From Deltaproteobacteria bacterium (lineage in GTDB: Bacteria > Desulfobacterota > Desulfomonilia > UBA1062): a stretch of 64,000 bases of DNA. The DNA lies in NCBI GenBank assembly GCA_029552245.1, contig JAKPDW010000005.1, forward strand, positions 62,001 through 126,000, read 5' to 3'. Position 1 is the first letter of the stretch. The number at the start of each line of letters is the position of its first letter. Positions 36,615 through 44,563 of the stretch are shown in pieces. The notes under the pieces are model-generated. The model saw nothing but the letters and a program-made list of their open reading frames with translations. It was not told the origin of the DNA and searched no databases. A program made the translations under genes and the position numbers.

Positions 36615-36643
36615 TTGACACCCCCACCCCCATACGTTACATC
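36615..36643 (+). promoter_or_regulatory. Putative sigma70 promoter of the kds-lpt-rpoN series
   Basis: Perfect TTGACA (36615-36620), 17-nt spacer, TACATC (36638-36643), 20 bp before kdsA. Good position; -10 is weak. Confidence 0.5.
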
Positions 36644-36663
36644 TGCTCCCAGGGAGTATACGC

Positions 36664-37476
36664 ATGCGCACCGTACAGGTAAGGGACGTCACCATCGGGG
36701 GCGGCACGCTCGTGCTCATCGCCGGGCCATGCGTGATCGAGTCCAGGGACCACTGCCTCTTCCTGGCCGAACGCATAGCCGAGACGGCTCGCAGAAGGGG
36801 CGTCCCTTGCATCTTCAAGGCCTCCTTCGACAAGGCGAACCGCACCTCAGCATCGTCGTTCAGGGGGCCCGGGCTCACCGAAGGCCTCGCCGTCCTCGCC
36901 GAGGTGAAGGCGGCCACCGGCCTGCCCGTGGTCTCGGACATCCACGAGCCCGGCCAGGCCCCGCAGGCATCCGAGGTCCTCGACATGATCCAGATCCCTG
37001 CCTTCCTCTGCCGCCAGACGGACCTGCTCGCCGCGGCCGGGAGGACGGGGCTGCCCGTCAACATCAAGAAGGGCCAGTTCATGGCGCCCTGGGACATGGC
37101 GCACGCGGTGGAGAAGGTGAGGCTCGCGGGGAACGACTCGGTGGTCCTCACCGAGCGCGGCACGTCCCTCGGGTACAACAACCTGGTGTGCGACCTCAGG
37201 AGCCTCGCCATCATGCGCGAGACGGGGTGCCCGGTCATCCTCGACGTCACGCACAGTCTCCAGCTGCCCGGGGGCATGGGCTCGTCGTCTGGGGGGGCGG
37301 CCTGGCTCATAGAACCGCTTGCCAGGGCCGGCGTGGCCTTCGGGCTCGACGGCGTGTTCCTGGAGGTGCACGAAGACCCGGAGCGCGCCAAGAGCGACGG
37401 CCCCAACAGCCTCAGGCTCGACCGTCTCGAACCCCTCATCGAGAGCCTGCTCAGGATACGAGAGGCCTCCGGATGA
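36664..37476 (+). CDS. kdsA: 3-deoxy-8-phosphooctulonate (KDO-8-P) synthase
   Basis: 270-aa DAHP-synthase-fold enzyme condensing PEP and arabinose-5-phosphate to KDO-8-P for lipopolysaccharide. Markers: AGPCVIESRD, FKASFDKANRTS, KKGQFMAPWDM, LTERGTSLGYNNLVCDLR, DVTHSLQLPG. ATG 36664 follows AGGGAG. The stop overlaps kdsC (ATGA). Confidence 0.97.
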   Translation: MRTVQVRDVTIGGGTLVLIAGPCVIESRDHCLFLAERIAETARRRGVPCIFKASFDKANRTSASSFRGPGLTEGLAVLAEVKAATGLPVVSDIHEPGQAPQASEVLDMIQIPAFLCRQTDLLAAAGRTGLPVNIKKGQFMAPWDMAHAVEKVRLAGNDSVVLTERGTSLGYNNLVCDLRSLAIMRETGCPVILDVTHSLQLPGGMGSSSGGAAWLIEPLARAGVAFGLDGVFLEVHEDPERAKSDGPNSLRLDRLEPLIESLLRIREASG

Positions 37477-37976
37477 ACAGGATCTCCTGCATGGTCTTCG
37501 ACGTGGACGGGGTGCTCACCGACGGGGGCATCACCATCACCGACGCGGGGGACGAGATCAAGACGTTCAACAGCAGGGACGGCCACGGAATCAAGCTGCT
37601 GCTGCGCGCAGGCATCCAGGTGGCCATCATCACCGGGAGGTCGTCCCGCGTGGTGGAGCACCGGGCTCGAGAGCTCGGCATCCAGTACGTGATCCAGGGC
37701 TCCAAGGACAAGAAGGAGGCGCTTTTGGATCTGGCCGAGCGCCTCGGCATAGAACCCTCGAACATGGCCTACATGGGGGACGATGTGGTGGACCTCCCCG
37801 CCATGGCCCTGTGCGGCCTGAGCTTCGCACCGGCGGACGCCCTCGAGGTGGTGAAAGAGCGTTCCGACGTGGTGACCGCCCGGGAGGGCGGGAAAGGGGC
37901 GGCCCGGGAGGCCGCGGAAATCCTGTTGAAACGGATGGGCCTCTACGAACAGGTCATGGAGCGCTACGGTGTCTAG
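37473..37976 (+). CDS. kdsC: KDO-8-phosphate phosphatase
   Basis: 167-aa C0-type HAD phosphatase that removes phosphate from KDO-8-P. Nucleophile D10 and D12 (FDVDGVLTDG), motif II ITGRSS, motif III lysine in QGSKDKK, and motif IV GDDVVDLP are all intact. ATGA overlap with kdsA and 8-bp overlap with lptC. Confidence 0.96.
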   Translation: MNRISCMVFDVDGVLTDGGITITDAGDEIKTFNSRDGHGIKLLLRAGIQVAIITGRSSRVVEHRARELGIQYVIQGSKDKKEALLDLAERLGIEPSNMAYMGDDVVDLPAMALCGLSFAPADALEVVKERSDVVTAREGGKGAAREAAEILLKRMGLYEQVMERYGV

Positions 37977-38496
37977 GTATGCCGCCCTCGCCGCGGCCGT
38001 GCTGCTCTGCGCCCTTATCCTCGTCCTCCAGTCACCGGAGGGGGACAAGACCGAGGGGGGCAACTCCCCACGGGTACGCAGGCTCCTGAACGTGACCATG
38101 GTGGAGAGGTCGCACACAACCGGCAGAACGGTCAGGATAACGGCGAGCGAGGTGATCGAGGACCACCTCGGGACGGCGCACCTCGTCGGGCTGAAGGCCG
38201 AGGATGCCGGGGGATCCTTCCTGGAAGCGCCTCGTGCCGTCTACGACATGAAAACCTCTGTTCTCAAGGTGGAAGGCCCGACGTCCATAACGGCCGGCGG
38301 CTGGCTGACCATGAAACTGAATGGCATCTCGTGGGACCTGGAGAACGACTCCGGCGGCACTGCGGAGGCGGTCACCATCGAGGGCAGGGGGAGCGTGATC
38401 ACGGCCCCACGGGCGGCCTTCTCATCGAGGTTCTCAACCATAACCCTTTCCGGCGGAGTCCATGCAGAGATATCTCGCGACGTTCTTGATCTGTAG
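37969..38496 (+). CDS. lptC: LPS export protein LptC
   Basis: 175 aa. One N-terminal membrane helix (YAALAAAVLLCALILVL) then a periplasmic beta-jellyroll domain with the family pattern AEDAGGSFLEAPRAVYD and GGWLTMKLNGISWDLEN. Receives LPS from LptBFG and passes it to LptA. GTG start at 37969 inside kdsC; overlaps lptA by 35 bp. Placed on domain character plus gene order. Confidence 0.88.
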   Translation: MSRYAALAAAVLLCALILVLQSPEGDKTEGGNSPRVRRLLNVTMVERSHTTGRTVRITASEVIEDHLGTAHLVGLKAEDAGGSFLEAPRAVYDMKTSVLKVEGPTSITAGGWLTMKLNGISWDLENDSGGTAEAVTIEGRGSVITAPRAAFSSRFSTITLSGGVHAEISRDVLDL

Positions 38497-38968
38497 CCTC
38501 TTCGCGGCAACGGCCGTCTCCGGTGCGGACCTCAAGGCACACGAAAGGGGTACCGATACGGTGATCATAGAAGCGGACAGGTTGGACGTGAACGCGACGC
38601 AATCCACGGCGGTGTTCAAGGGCAACGTCAGGGCCGCAAGGGGTACCATGAGCCTCAGGGCCGATACCGTGACGCTCGTGTACGACAAGCAGACCCGGAA
38701 GGTCGACACCCTCAGCGCATCGGGGAAGGTGTCCATCACCTGGGACGACAGGCGTGCCGAATGCTTGCGGCTCGTGTACCACGTCCAGGACCAACTCATG
38801 GAACTCATAGGCGACGTGACCATAACCAAGGGCCGAGAGAGTCTCTCGGGCCAGCGGGTGACGGTGGATCTCAAGAGGGACACGCAGACTGCAGAGGGTG
38901 GAGACCAGAGGGTGAGGGTACGGGTGGAGGCCCAGGAGGGCTCGGGGATCCTGCAATGGAAGAAGTGA
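38462..38968 (+). CDS. lptA: LPS transport periplasmic protein LptA
   Basis: 168 aa with signal peptide (MQRYLATFLICSLFAATAVSG). OstA/LptA domain: IIEADRLDVNATQSTAVFKGNV, and DRRAECLRLVYHVQ. Forms the periplasmic bridge for LPS. ATG 38462 lies within lptC; its end overlaps lptB by 13 bp. Confidence 0.92.
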   Translation: MQRYLATFLICSLFAATAVSGADLKAHERGTDTVIIEADRLDVNATQSTAVFKGNVRAARGTMSLRADTVTLVYDKQTRKVDTLSASGKVSITWDDRRAECLRLVYHVQDQLMELIGDVTITKGRESLSGQRVTVDLKRDTQTAEGGDQRVRVRVEAQEGSGILQWKK

Positions 38969-39684
38969 TCCTCAGGGCCCAAGGGCTCGAGAAGAGCTAC
39001 GGGAAACACAAGGCCGTCAACGGACTGTCCTTGCGGTGCGCCCCCGGCGAGGTGATCGGCCTTCTCGGCCCCAACGGGGCGGGAAAGACCACGACCTTCT
39101 ACATGATCGTGGGCCTCGTACGCCCCGACAGCGGAGCGGTGTACCTGGGCGACGAGGACATCACCGAGTTCGACCTCGCCGGCCGCGCGCTCAGGGGGAT
39201 AGGGTACCTGCCGCAGGAACCGTCGGTGTTCAGGGGGCTCAGCGTGGAGGACAACATCGCGGTCCCGCTGGAGGCGAGAGGCCTGAAAGGGGCGGACCTC
39301 AAGGGCCGTGTCGACGAGATCGTGGGGGCGTTCGGGCTGGACCACGTGCGCACGTCCAAGGGGGTGTCACTCTCGGGGGGCGAGCGCAGGAGGGTCGAGA
39401 TCGCCCGGGCCATGGCGCTCGACCCGAAATACATGCTCCTCGACGAACCGTTCGCGGGGATAGATCCGGTCACGGTCAAGGACATCCAGGAGATGATCAT
39501 CACCTTGAAAAACAGCTCCATCGGTGTCATTATTACAGACCACAACGTGAAAGAAACGCTCAAGATCTGCGACAGGGCCTACATCATCCACCAGGGGGTC
39601 GTGATAGAGGAAGGGACCCCGGCGCAGGTCGTGGCGAACGAGGACGTGAGAAGGTACTACGTGGGAAGGGATTTCTCGCTGTAA
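38956..39684 (+). CDS. lptB: LPS export ABC transporter ATPase LptB
   Basis: 242 aa: Walker A GPNGAGKTT, LptB-typical GYLPQEPSVFRGLSVEDNI, signature LSGGERRR, Walker B MLLDEPFAGIDP, switch ITDHNVKETL. Drives LPS extraction with LptFG (not in window). Start ATG 38956 overlaps the end of lptA. Confidence 0.96.
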   Translation: MEEVILRAQGLEKSYGKHKAVNGLSLRCAPGEVIGLLGPNGAGKTTTFYMIVGLVRPDSGAVYLGDEDITEFDLAGRALRGIGYLPQEPSVFRGLSVEDNIAVPLEARGLKGADLKGRVDEIVGAFGLDHVRTSKGVSLSGGERRRVEIARAMALDPKYMLLDEPFAGIDPVTVKDIQEMIITLKNSSIGVIITDHNVKETLKICDRAYIIHQGVVIEEGTPAQVVANEDVRRYYVGRDFSL

Positions 39685-39701
39685 GAGGCAGGGAGGGAGA
39701 A

Positions 39702-41081
39702 GTGGCACTGGAGCTCAAACAACACCTCAAGCTGGCGCAACAGCTCATCATGACCCCCCAGCTCCAGCAGGCCATCAAGCTCCTGCAGCTCTCCAGGCTC
39801 GAGCTCCAGGAATACATCGAGACCGAGCTCCAGCAGAACCCGCTGCTGGAGGTCGACACCACCAGGGTCAAGGAGGACACCCTCGAGGAGATAGCACAGC
39901 GCAAGGAACTCAGGCAGCGATGGGAGGCCTACCTGGAGACCTACGGCCAGGACAACATACCCTACTACGAAGACGAGGAAAGGCCGTCTTTCGAGGCCAC
40001 CACCTCGAAGCCGGAAGGGCTCGTCGACCACCTCATGTGGCAGCTCAGGCTCAACGACTTCACGGACGAGGAACGCGCGATCGGGCTGTTCATCATAGGG
40101 AACCTCGACCACAACGGGTACCTTCCCATGGACATACCGTCCATCTGCCAGGAGACCGGGGCTTCCGAAGAGGTGGTCGAGCGTGTCCTGTCGAGGGTCC
40201 AGCAGTTCGACCCGCAAGGCATAGCCGCGAGGGACCTCAAGGACTGCCTCAAGATCCAGGCACGCCAGCTCGGGCTGGAGAACTCCCTCGTCTGGAAGAT
40301 TATCGAGAATCACCTCCAGGACCTCCAGACCAAGAACTACCACAAGATCGCGCAGGAGCTGTCCACGAGCGTCGAAGAGGTGGCACAGGCCGCCGGCATC
40401 ATCACCAACATGGAACCCAGGCCGGCCAGGGACTACTCGGACGACCCGCCGCAGTACATCGTGCCTGACGTCTACGTGGTGAAGCTCGAGGGTGAGTACG
40501 TGGTGCTCCTCAACGAGGAGGACCTCCCCGTGCTCAAGTTCAGCCGCGAGTACCAGGAGATGATGAAGTCGAACAGCATGAGCAAGCTCGCGAGAGACTA
40601 CCTCTCCGAGTGCTACAAGTCCGCACAGTGGCTCATGAAGAGCATTCAGCAGAGGCAGAACACGCTCGTTCGAGTCACAGAGAGCATCGTCAAGTTCCAG
40701 AGAGAGTTCCTCGACCACGGGATCTCGCACCTCAAGCCCCTCGTTCTCAGGGACGTCGCCGACGACGTGGGGATGCACGAGTCCACCATCAGCAGGGTGA
40801 CCTCCAACAAGTACGTGCATACGTGCCAGGGTACCTTCGAGCTCAAGTTCTTCTTCAACAGCGGGATCTCGAAGAGCGACGGGAGCTTCGTCGCATCCCA
40901 GAGCGTCAAGAACGAGATCGAGGGGATCATCAAGGCGGAGGACCCCAGGCACCCGCTGAGCGACCAGGCCATCGCTCTCATCTTAAAGCAGAAGGGGGTG
41001 AGTATCGCACGCAGAACCGTCGCCAAGTACAGGGAACTCCTGGGCATTCTTCCTTCCAACCAGAGGAAGAAACATTTCTGA
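39702..41081 (+). CDS. rpoN: RNA polymerase sigma-54 factor
   Basis: 459 aa from GTG 39702 behind GGGAGGGAG. Region I is Gln/Leu-rich (LKQHLKLAQQLIMTPQLQQAIK), core-binding region in the middle, then the HTH RDVADDVGMHESTISRVTSNKYV and C-terminal RpoN box ARRTVAKYR. Recognises -24/-12 promoters and needs NtrC-type activators such as the one at 47252-48628. In the conserved lptB-rpoN-hpf-ptsN order. Confidence 0.97.
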   Translation: MALELKQHLKLAQQLIMTPQLQQAIKLLQLSRLELQEYIETELQQNPLLEVDTTRVKEDTLEEIAQRKELRQRWEAYLETYGQDNIPYYEDEERPSFEATTSKPEGLVDHLMWQLRLNDFTDEERAIGLFIIGNLDHNGYLPMDIPSICQETGASEEVVERVLSRVQQFDPQGIAARDLKDCLKIQARQLGLENSLVWKIIENHLQDLQTKNYHKIAQELSTSVEEVAQAAGIITNMEPRPARDYSDDPPQYIVPDVYVVKLEGEYVVLLNEEDLPVLKFSREYQEMMKSNSMSKLARDYLSECYKSAQWLMKSIQQRQNTLVRVTESIVKFQREFLDHGISHLKPLVLRDVADDVGMHESTISRVTSNKYVHTCQGTFELKFFFNSGISKSDGSFVASQSVKNEIEGIIKAEDPRHPLSDQAIALILKQKGVSIARRTVAKYRELLGILPSNQRKKHF

Positions 41082-41105
41082 AAGCCCGAATTCCAAGAGA
41101 GGGGG

Positions 41106-41648
41106 ATGTACATGCTCACAAACATCACCTTTAAGAACATCGAGTCGTCCGACGCACTGAGGGATTACGCACTGAAACGCCTTTCGAAGATAGACAAGTA
41201 CATAGACCGCACGGCAGAGGCGCACGTGGTCTTTTCCGTCGAGAAGCGCCGCCACAAGGCCGACATCACCCTCAGCGCGGACGGAACGGTGATCAACGCG
41301 GTGGAGATCACCGACGACTTGTATGCAGCCATCGACATGGTGATGGACAAGCTCGAAAGACAGCTCAAGAAGCACAAGGGAAAGCTCCAGGACAAGAAGG
41401 CCCCCGCGAAGACCGGCGTGCCGGCGTCTTTGTCTGCGGAGGAGGCGCCGAAACCCAGGAAGAAGCCCCCCCGCATCGCCAAGGGAACCGCGTACACGGT
41501 CAGGCCCATGAGCCTCGACGAGGCCATCGAAGAGATGCTCGCAGGCAAGGAGGACTTCGTCCTCTTCAGGAACACGAAGTCGCAGCTGCTGAACCTCCTC
41601 TACAGACGCGCGGACGGGGAGCTGGCCATCGTCGAGCCTCGGCTATGA
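41106..41648 (+). CDS. hpf: Ribosome hibernation-promoting factor, long form
   Basis: 180 aa: N-terminal S30AE/YfiA domain (~1-100; TNITFKNIESSDALRDYALKR), a Lys/Pro linker, and a C-terminal dimerisation domain (~125-180; YTVRPMSLDEAIEEML...FVLFRN) characteristic of long HPF that forms 100S ribosomes. The second ATG at 41112 has better spacing to GAGGGGG and may be the true start. ATGA overlap with ptsN. Confidence 0.94.
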   Translation: MYMLTNITFKNIESSDALRDYALKRLSKIDKYIDRTAEAHVVFSVEKRRHKADITLSADGTVINAVEITDDLYAAIDMVMDKLERQLKKHKGKLQDKKAPAKTGVPASLSAEEAPKPRKKPPRIAKGTAYTVRPMSLDEAIEEMLAGKEDFVLFRNTKSQLLNLLYRRADGELAIVEPRL

Positions 41649-42109
41649 AAATCGCTGACATCCTCTCCCCCGAGTGCGTGATCTCGGATCTACGGGGCGC
41701 CACGAAGAAGGAGATCCTCGAGGAACTCGCGCTGCCGGTATCCCGGATCCACCGCATCAACCTCGACGAGATCGTCTCGATCCTCATGGCGCGGGAACAG
41801 CTGGGGTCGACCGGGATGGGAGACGGGGTGGCCATACCGCACGGCAAGGTTCCCGGGCTGAAAGACATCGTGGGCGCCCTGGGCAAGAGCGCCAAGGGCC
41901 TCGATTTCGATTCCATAGACAAGAAGCCCTGCCACATCTTCTTCATGCTCCTCGCGCCCAGCACGTTCGTGACCCAGCACCTCAAGGCCCTGGCCAGGGT
42001 CGCAACCCTCCTGAAAGACCCCTCGCTGAGACACCGCATCATGGAGAGCTCCTCTGCAAGCGAGATCCATCACCTGCTCATCGACCACGACAGTACCATC
42101 GAGGACTGA
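41645..42109 (+). CDS. ptsN: PTS EIIA-Ntr protein PtsN
   Basis: 154-aa fructose/mannitol-type EIIA of the nitrogen PTS. Phosphorylated histidine H66 in GVAIPHGKVPG. Regulatory rather than sugar-transporting in relatives (potassium and nitrogen control). ATGA overlap with hpf and last gene before a strong hairpin. Confidence 0.95.
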   Translation: MKIADILSPECVISDLRGATKKEILEELALPVSRIHRINLDEIVSILMAREQLGSTGMGDGVAIPHGKVPGLKDIVGALGKSAKGLDFDSIDKKPCHIFFMLLAPSTFVTQHLKALARVATLLKDPSLRHRIMESSSASEIHHLLIDHDSTIED

Positions 42110-42132
42110 AGGAACCACACGAGGCGCAAAAG

Positions 42133-42166
42133 GGGCGGGGCCCGCCGAAAGCGGCGGGCCCCGCCC
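42133..42166. terminator. Strong GC hairpin between convergent ptsN and the dCache gene
   Basis: Perfect 14-bp arms GGGCGGGGCCCGCC and GGCGGGCCCCGCCC around a 6-nt GAAAGC loop (42147-42152), extendable to 15 bp. Only a weak T-run follows (GGTGTTTC). Position between convergent genes supports a bidirectional terminator. Confidence 0.75.
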
Positions 42167-42205
42167 GGTGTTTCACGGGTGTATGGGTGTGCGACGCGAC
42201 CCGGA

Positions 42206-43507
42206 TCAGTCCTCGTCGTCGTAGCCCTTCGGCTTGAGCGCCTCGGGGGGCACTTCGGAGGCGATGGACCTGTTGATGCCCCTCGAGAGGATGACCGCTA
42301 TGGTGAAGAGGATGACAGCGGCGCCGAAGATGATGAGCACGATCGTGGTGAGCCAGGCCTGGGCCTCTTTCTCGACCTTGCCCGATGCCTCCTTGGCCTG
42401 CTCGAGGAACTTCTCGACGTCGACCGCCATGGCCACCCACCCGAAGCCCGCGGGCTTGGGGTAATCCCTCGTATAGAAGGGCACGGGCGCGTAGGCCACG
42501 ACCTTGGTGTGTCCCTCGAACTGATAGGTCTTCACCCCGGACAAACCCTGAGCGGCATCCTTGGCCACCTCGGGGAGTGTCTGGTCGACCCCTCCCAGCT
42601 CGTTCACGTTCAGGACTTCCTCGCCCTTCTTCATCTTCTCATCCCAGGTGCCCTTGGTGATGGGGGGCACCTGCGTGCCGTCCTTGTAGAGGCCGACGAT
42701 GTGGTAATCAGCAGGGTGCGAAATCACGAACCCGCGGTTGTCCACCAGGTAAGCATAGTTGCCGGTGGCCGCGTCGCTCTCCACCACGTGGCCCGCCTCT
42801 GTGGGGACGACGGTGTCGGTGAACCTCGACAACGCCCTCGCGTCGAGCGTAAGCGTCAGGACCCCCGTGAATCCCCGCTTGTCGAACACCGGGGTTGCCA
42901 GCCTGATGATCCCCTCGAATCTCTTCCCTTTCTCGAACTCCTCCCTCGTCACGTACCAGCCCGTGACGTGAGAGACGTACACTTCGCCCTTGTCGAGCTC
43001 CCTGGCCTTGATGAAGTAGTCCTCGCTCTTGTACGTGGTGTTCGCCGGGTTCGAGATGTCCAGCAACCCGTCAGCGCCTACGACCTTGCCGTCCTTGATC
43101 TTCATGATCTCGCGGCCCGCGCTGTCGGTAAGGGAGAGCTCGACGTACAGGGGGAGCTGCTCTCTCGCGATCCCGGTGTCTTTCTTGACCCAGAGCTCGA
43201 ACGTCTTGGTGTCCAGGAACTTCTTGTAGGCCTGGGCGTCCGCCGGAAGGATGGTGGCGATGAGAACGTCCTTCTGGCGTTCGCGGAGGAAGTCCGCCAC
43301 GTTCTGGGCCACGTCGGCGGCCCTGACACGGAGTTCCTGCTGTGCCTTCTGATCCAGCACCGCCATGGTGCCCTTCTTCGACACACCTCCGATATGGAAG
43401 ATGCTGAAGGCGATAAGGGAAGCTATCAGTAATAAGGGGATGATCACGAGCAGGAAAAACAACCGCGCAACCGTTAGAAGGCGACTTCCTTTGATCGTTT
43501 CAGTCAT
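42206..43507 (-). CDS. Membrane dCache sensor protein without output domain
   Basis: 433 aa: TM1 (~13-37, LFFLLVIIPLLLIASLIAF), a large periplasmic double-Cache-like domain (~40-385; SEDYFIKARELDKGEVYVSHV, GVLTLTLDARALSRF, YAYLVDNRGFVISHP), TM2 (~390-412), and only ~25 cytoplasmic residues (no HAMP, kinase, GGDEF or MCP signalling helix). So it senses a small ligand but must signal through a partner, or is a truncated chemoreceptor. No frameshifted output domain is visible beyond the stop. Stands alone next to atpE; start ATG 43507. Confidence 0.8.
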   Translation of the reverse strand: MTETIKGSRLLTVARLFFLLVIIPLLLIASLIAFSIFHIGGVSKKGTMAVLDQKAQQELRVRAADVAQNVADFLRERQKDVLIATILPADAQAYKKFLDTKTFELWVKKDTGIAREQLPLYVELSLTDSAGREIMKIKDGKVVGADGLLDISNPANTTYKSEDYFIKARELDKGEVYVSHVTGWYVTREEFEKGKRFEGIIRLATPVFDKRGFTGVLTLTLDARALSRFTDTVVPTEAGHVVESDAATGNYAYLVDNRGFVISHPADYHIVGLYKDGTQVPPITKGTWDEKMKKGEEVLNVNELGGVDQTLPEVAKDAAQGLSGVKTYQFEGHTKVVAYAPVPFYTRDYPKPAGFGWVAMAVDVEKFLEQAKEASGKVEKEAQAWLTTIVLIIFGAAVILFTIAVILSRGINRSIASEVPPEALKPKGYDDED

Positions 43508-43561
43508 TGTTTTCCCCCTTATTATGCATAGCGTTATGGTTGGACATACCTCCGCAGGGCG

Positions 43562-43936
43562 TTATCCGAAGAGGAACGTCTTGTAGGGGTTCGCGAAGAT
43601 CAGAATGAGCGTGATGACGAGCGCATAGATGGCGATCGACTCGGCCATGGCCATGCCCACCATCATGGTCATCATGATCTTGCCCTGCGCAGCGGGGTTC
43701 CTTCCAACCGCCTCCGACGCACCTGCGGCCGCGTTCCCTATGCCGGCACCGGCGCCGATGCAACCGAGCCCGATGGCGAGACCCGCCCCGATCATGGCGC
43801 CCACAGAGAAAATCACCTTGATGAGGGGATCGTTCGCGGGGATGGCATCAGCCGCGAAGACCGCCGGCGATCCGAGGATCCAGACGAGAGCCGTGGCTGC
43901 AACCGTGAACAGAACCTGGGTGGCTTTCCGATTCAT
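43562..43936 (-). CDS. atpE: ATP synthase subunit c
   Basis: 124 aa from ATG 43936 (AAAGGAG). A cleavable-looking signal (to AVFAAD) precedes two helices: TM1 with the GxGxGxG-rich stretch and RNP loop, TM2 with the ion-carrying E99 in AMAESIAIY. The position that is Gln in sodium-binding c subunits is Ile66, so proton coupling is more likely, though Ser100 is retained. Not accompanied by atpB or other F0 genes here. A 20-nt palindrome lies 40 bp upstream. Confidence 0.96.
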   Translation of the reverse strand: MNRKATQVLFTVAATALVWILGSPAVFAADAIPANDPLIKVIFSVGAMIGAGLAIGLGCIGAGAGIGNAAAGASEAVGRNPAAQGKIMMTMMVGMAMAESIAIYALVITLILIFANPYKTFLFG

Positions 43937-43975
43937 GTCAATCTCCTTTCCCTCTGAAGATATTTTTCCCGTCCA

Positions 43976-43995
43976 CATTGAGTGAGCACTCAATG
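43976..43995. promoter_or_regulatory. Perfect 9-bp palindrome upstream of atpE
   Basis: CATTGAGTG-AG-CACTCAATG. Operator-like dyad, 40 bp before the atpE start. The regulator is not known; TetR-type dyads look like this. Confidence 0.55.
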
Positions 43996-44310
43996 TTTGC
44001 AGCATGTTTTGCAACAGCCATGCCATGCACCCTCTCATCGTCCTCGTCCCCCATATCTCACCGTTATCGTTGGTTGTTTCGGGGCGGCAGCGGCCTTTCC
44101 CCCGGGCCGTTGCCCTCGTGTCGTTGTACGGATCGTTCAACGCCTCGTGTCCCCGTTGAACGAAAGGTGCCGTCGGGCGGTCACCGGGCATTCGCCGCAC
44201 GGCCCCGTGGACGGGCCTTCTTCCCGGTACGCCCGTGACCCCAAAGACATGTCCACGCAGGCCTATCCACGGGACGGACAAGGACGGGGGCGCCCCTCAC
44301 CCACTGGGTA
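43996..44310. other. Spacer without recognisable gene
   Basis: GC-rich, between divergent atpE and the two-component locus; no coding frame or terminator supported. Confidence 0.35.
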
Positions 44311-44339
44311 TTGAACACGGCGTCCTTTCCCTATACAAT
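44311..44339 (+). promoter_or_regulatory. Putative sigma70 promoter of the small-protein/kinase/regulator genes
   Basis: TTGAAC (44311-44316), 17-nt spacer, TACAAT (44334-44339; 5 of 6 to consensus). About 50 nt before the 44390 start. Confidence 0.6.
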
Positions 44340-44389
44340 ATACCACAACCAACGGCCCAAAGGCTCGGCCGGAAACAGGCAAAAGCATC

Positions 44390-44560
44390 GTGAGAGAGAT
44401 CGGCGCTATCGCGGCATACCTGATATCGTGGCTGTTCTGCGAGCTTGTGTTGGGCATAGAGAGCGGCCTCATCACCCTTATCGTCTCGCTCCTCTTCGCC
44501 TTCGGCATCTACGCCCTCATAGCCTTTGCCGAGCACGAGGAGGGGGGCAGGAAAGCGTAA
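44390..44560 (+). CDS. Small two-helix membrane protein upstream of the sensor kinase
   Basis: 56 aa from GTG 44390. Two hydrophobic segments (AIAAYLISWLFCELVLGI and LITLIVSLLFAFGIYALIAF) separated by a short E-S-G turn, then a charged tail AEHEEGGRKA. No family recognised. It follows a good promoter and ends 3 bp before the kinase start, an operon-like spacing. Ribosome site is weak (ACAGG). Coding status inferred from the topology and position. Confidence 0.55.
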   Translation: MREIGAIAAYLISWLFCELVLGIESGLITLIVSLLFAFGIYALIAFAEHEEGGRKA

Positions 44561-44563
44561 AGG

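Noticed and set aside
39036-39701. Long open frame in front of rpoN across lptB
   Set aside because: It is the Arg/Gly-rich shadow of lptB; rpoN starts at GTG 39702 behind GGGAGGGAG.
36664-42109. kdsA-kdsC-lptCAB-rpoN-hpf-ptsN as a novel cluster
   Set aside because: This order is a well-known conserved arrangement in proteobacteria.
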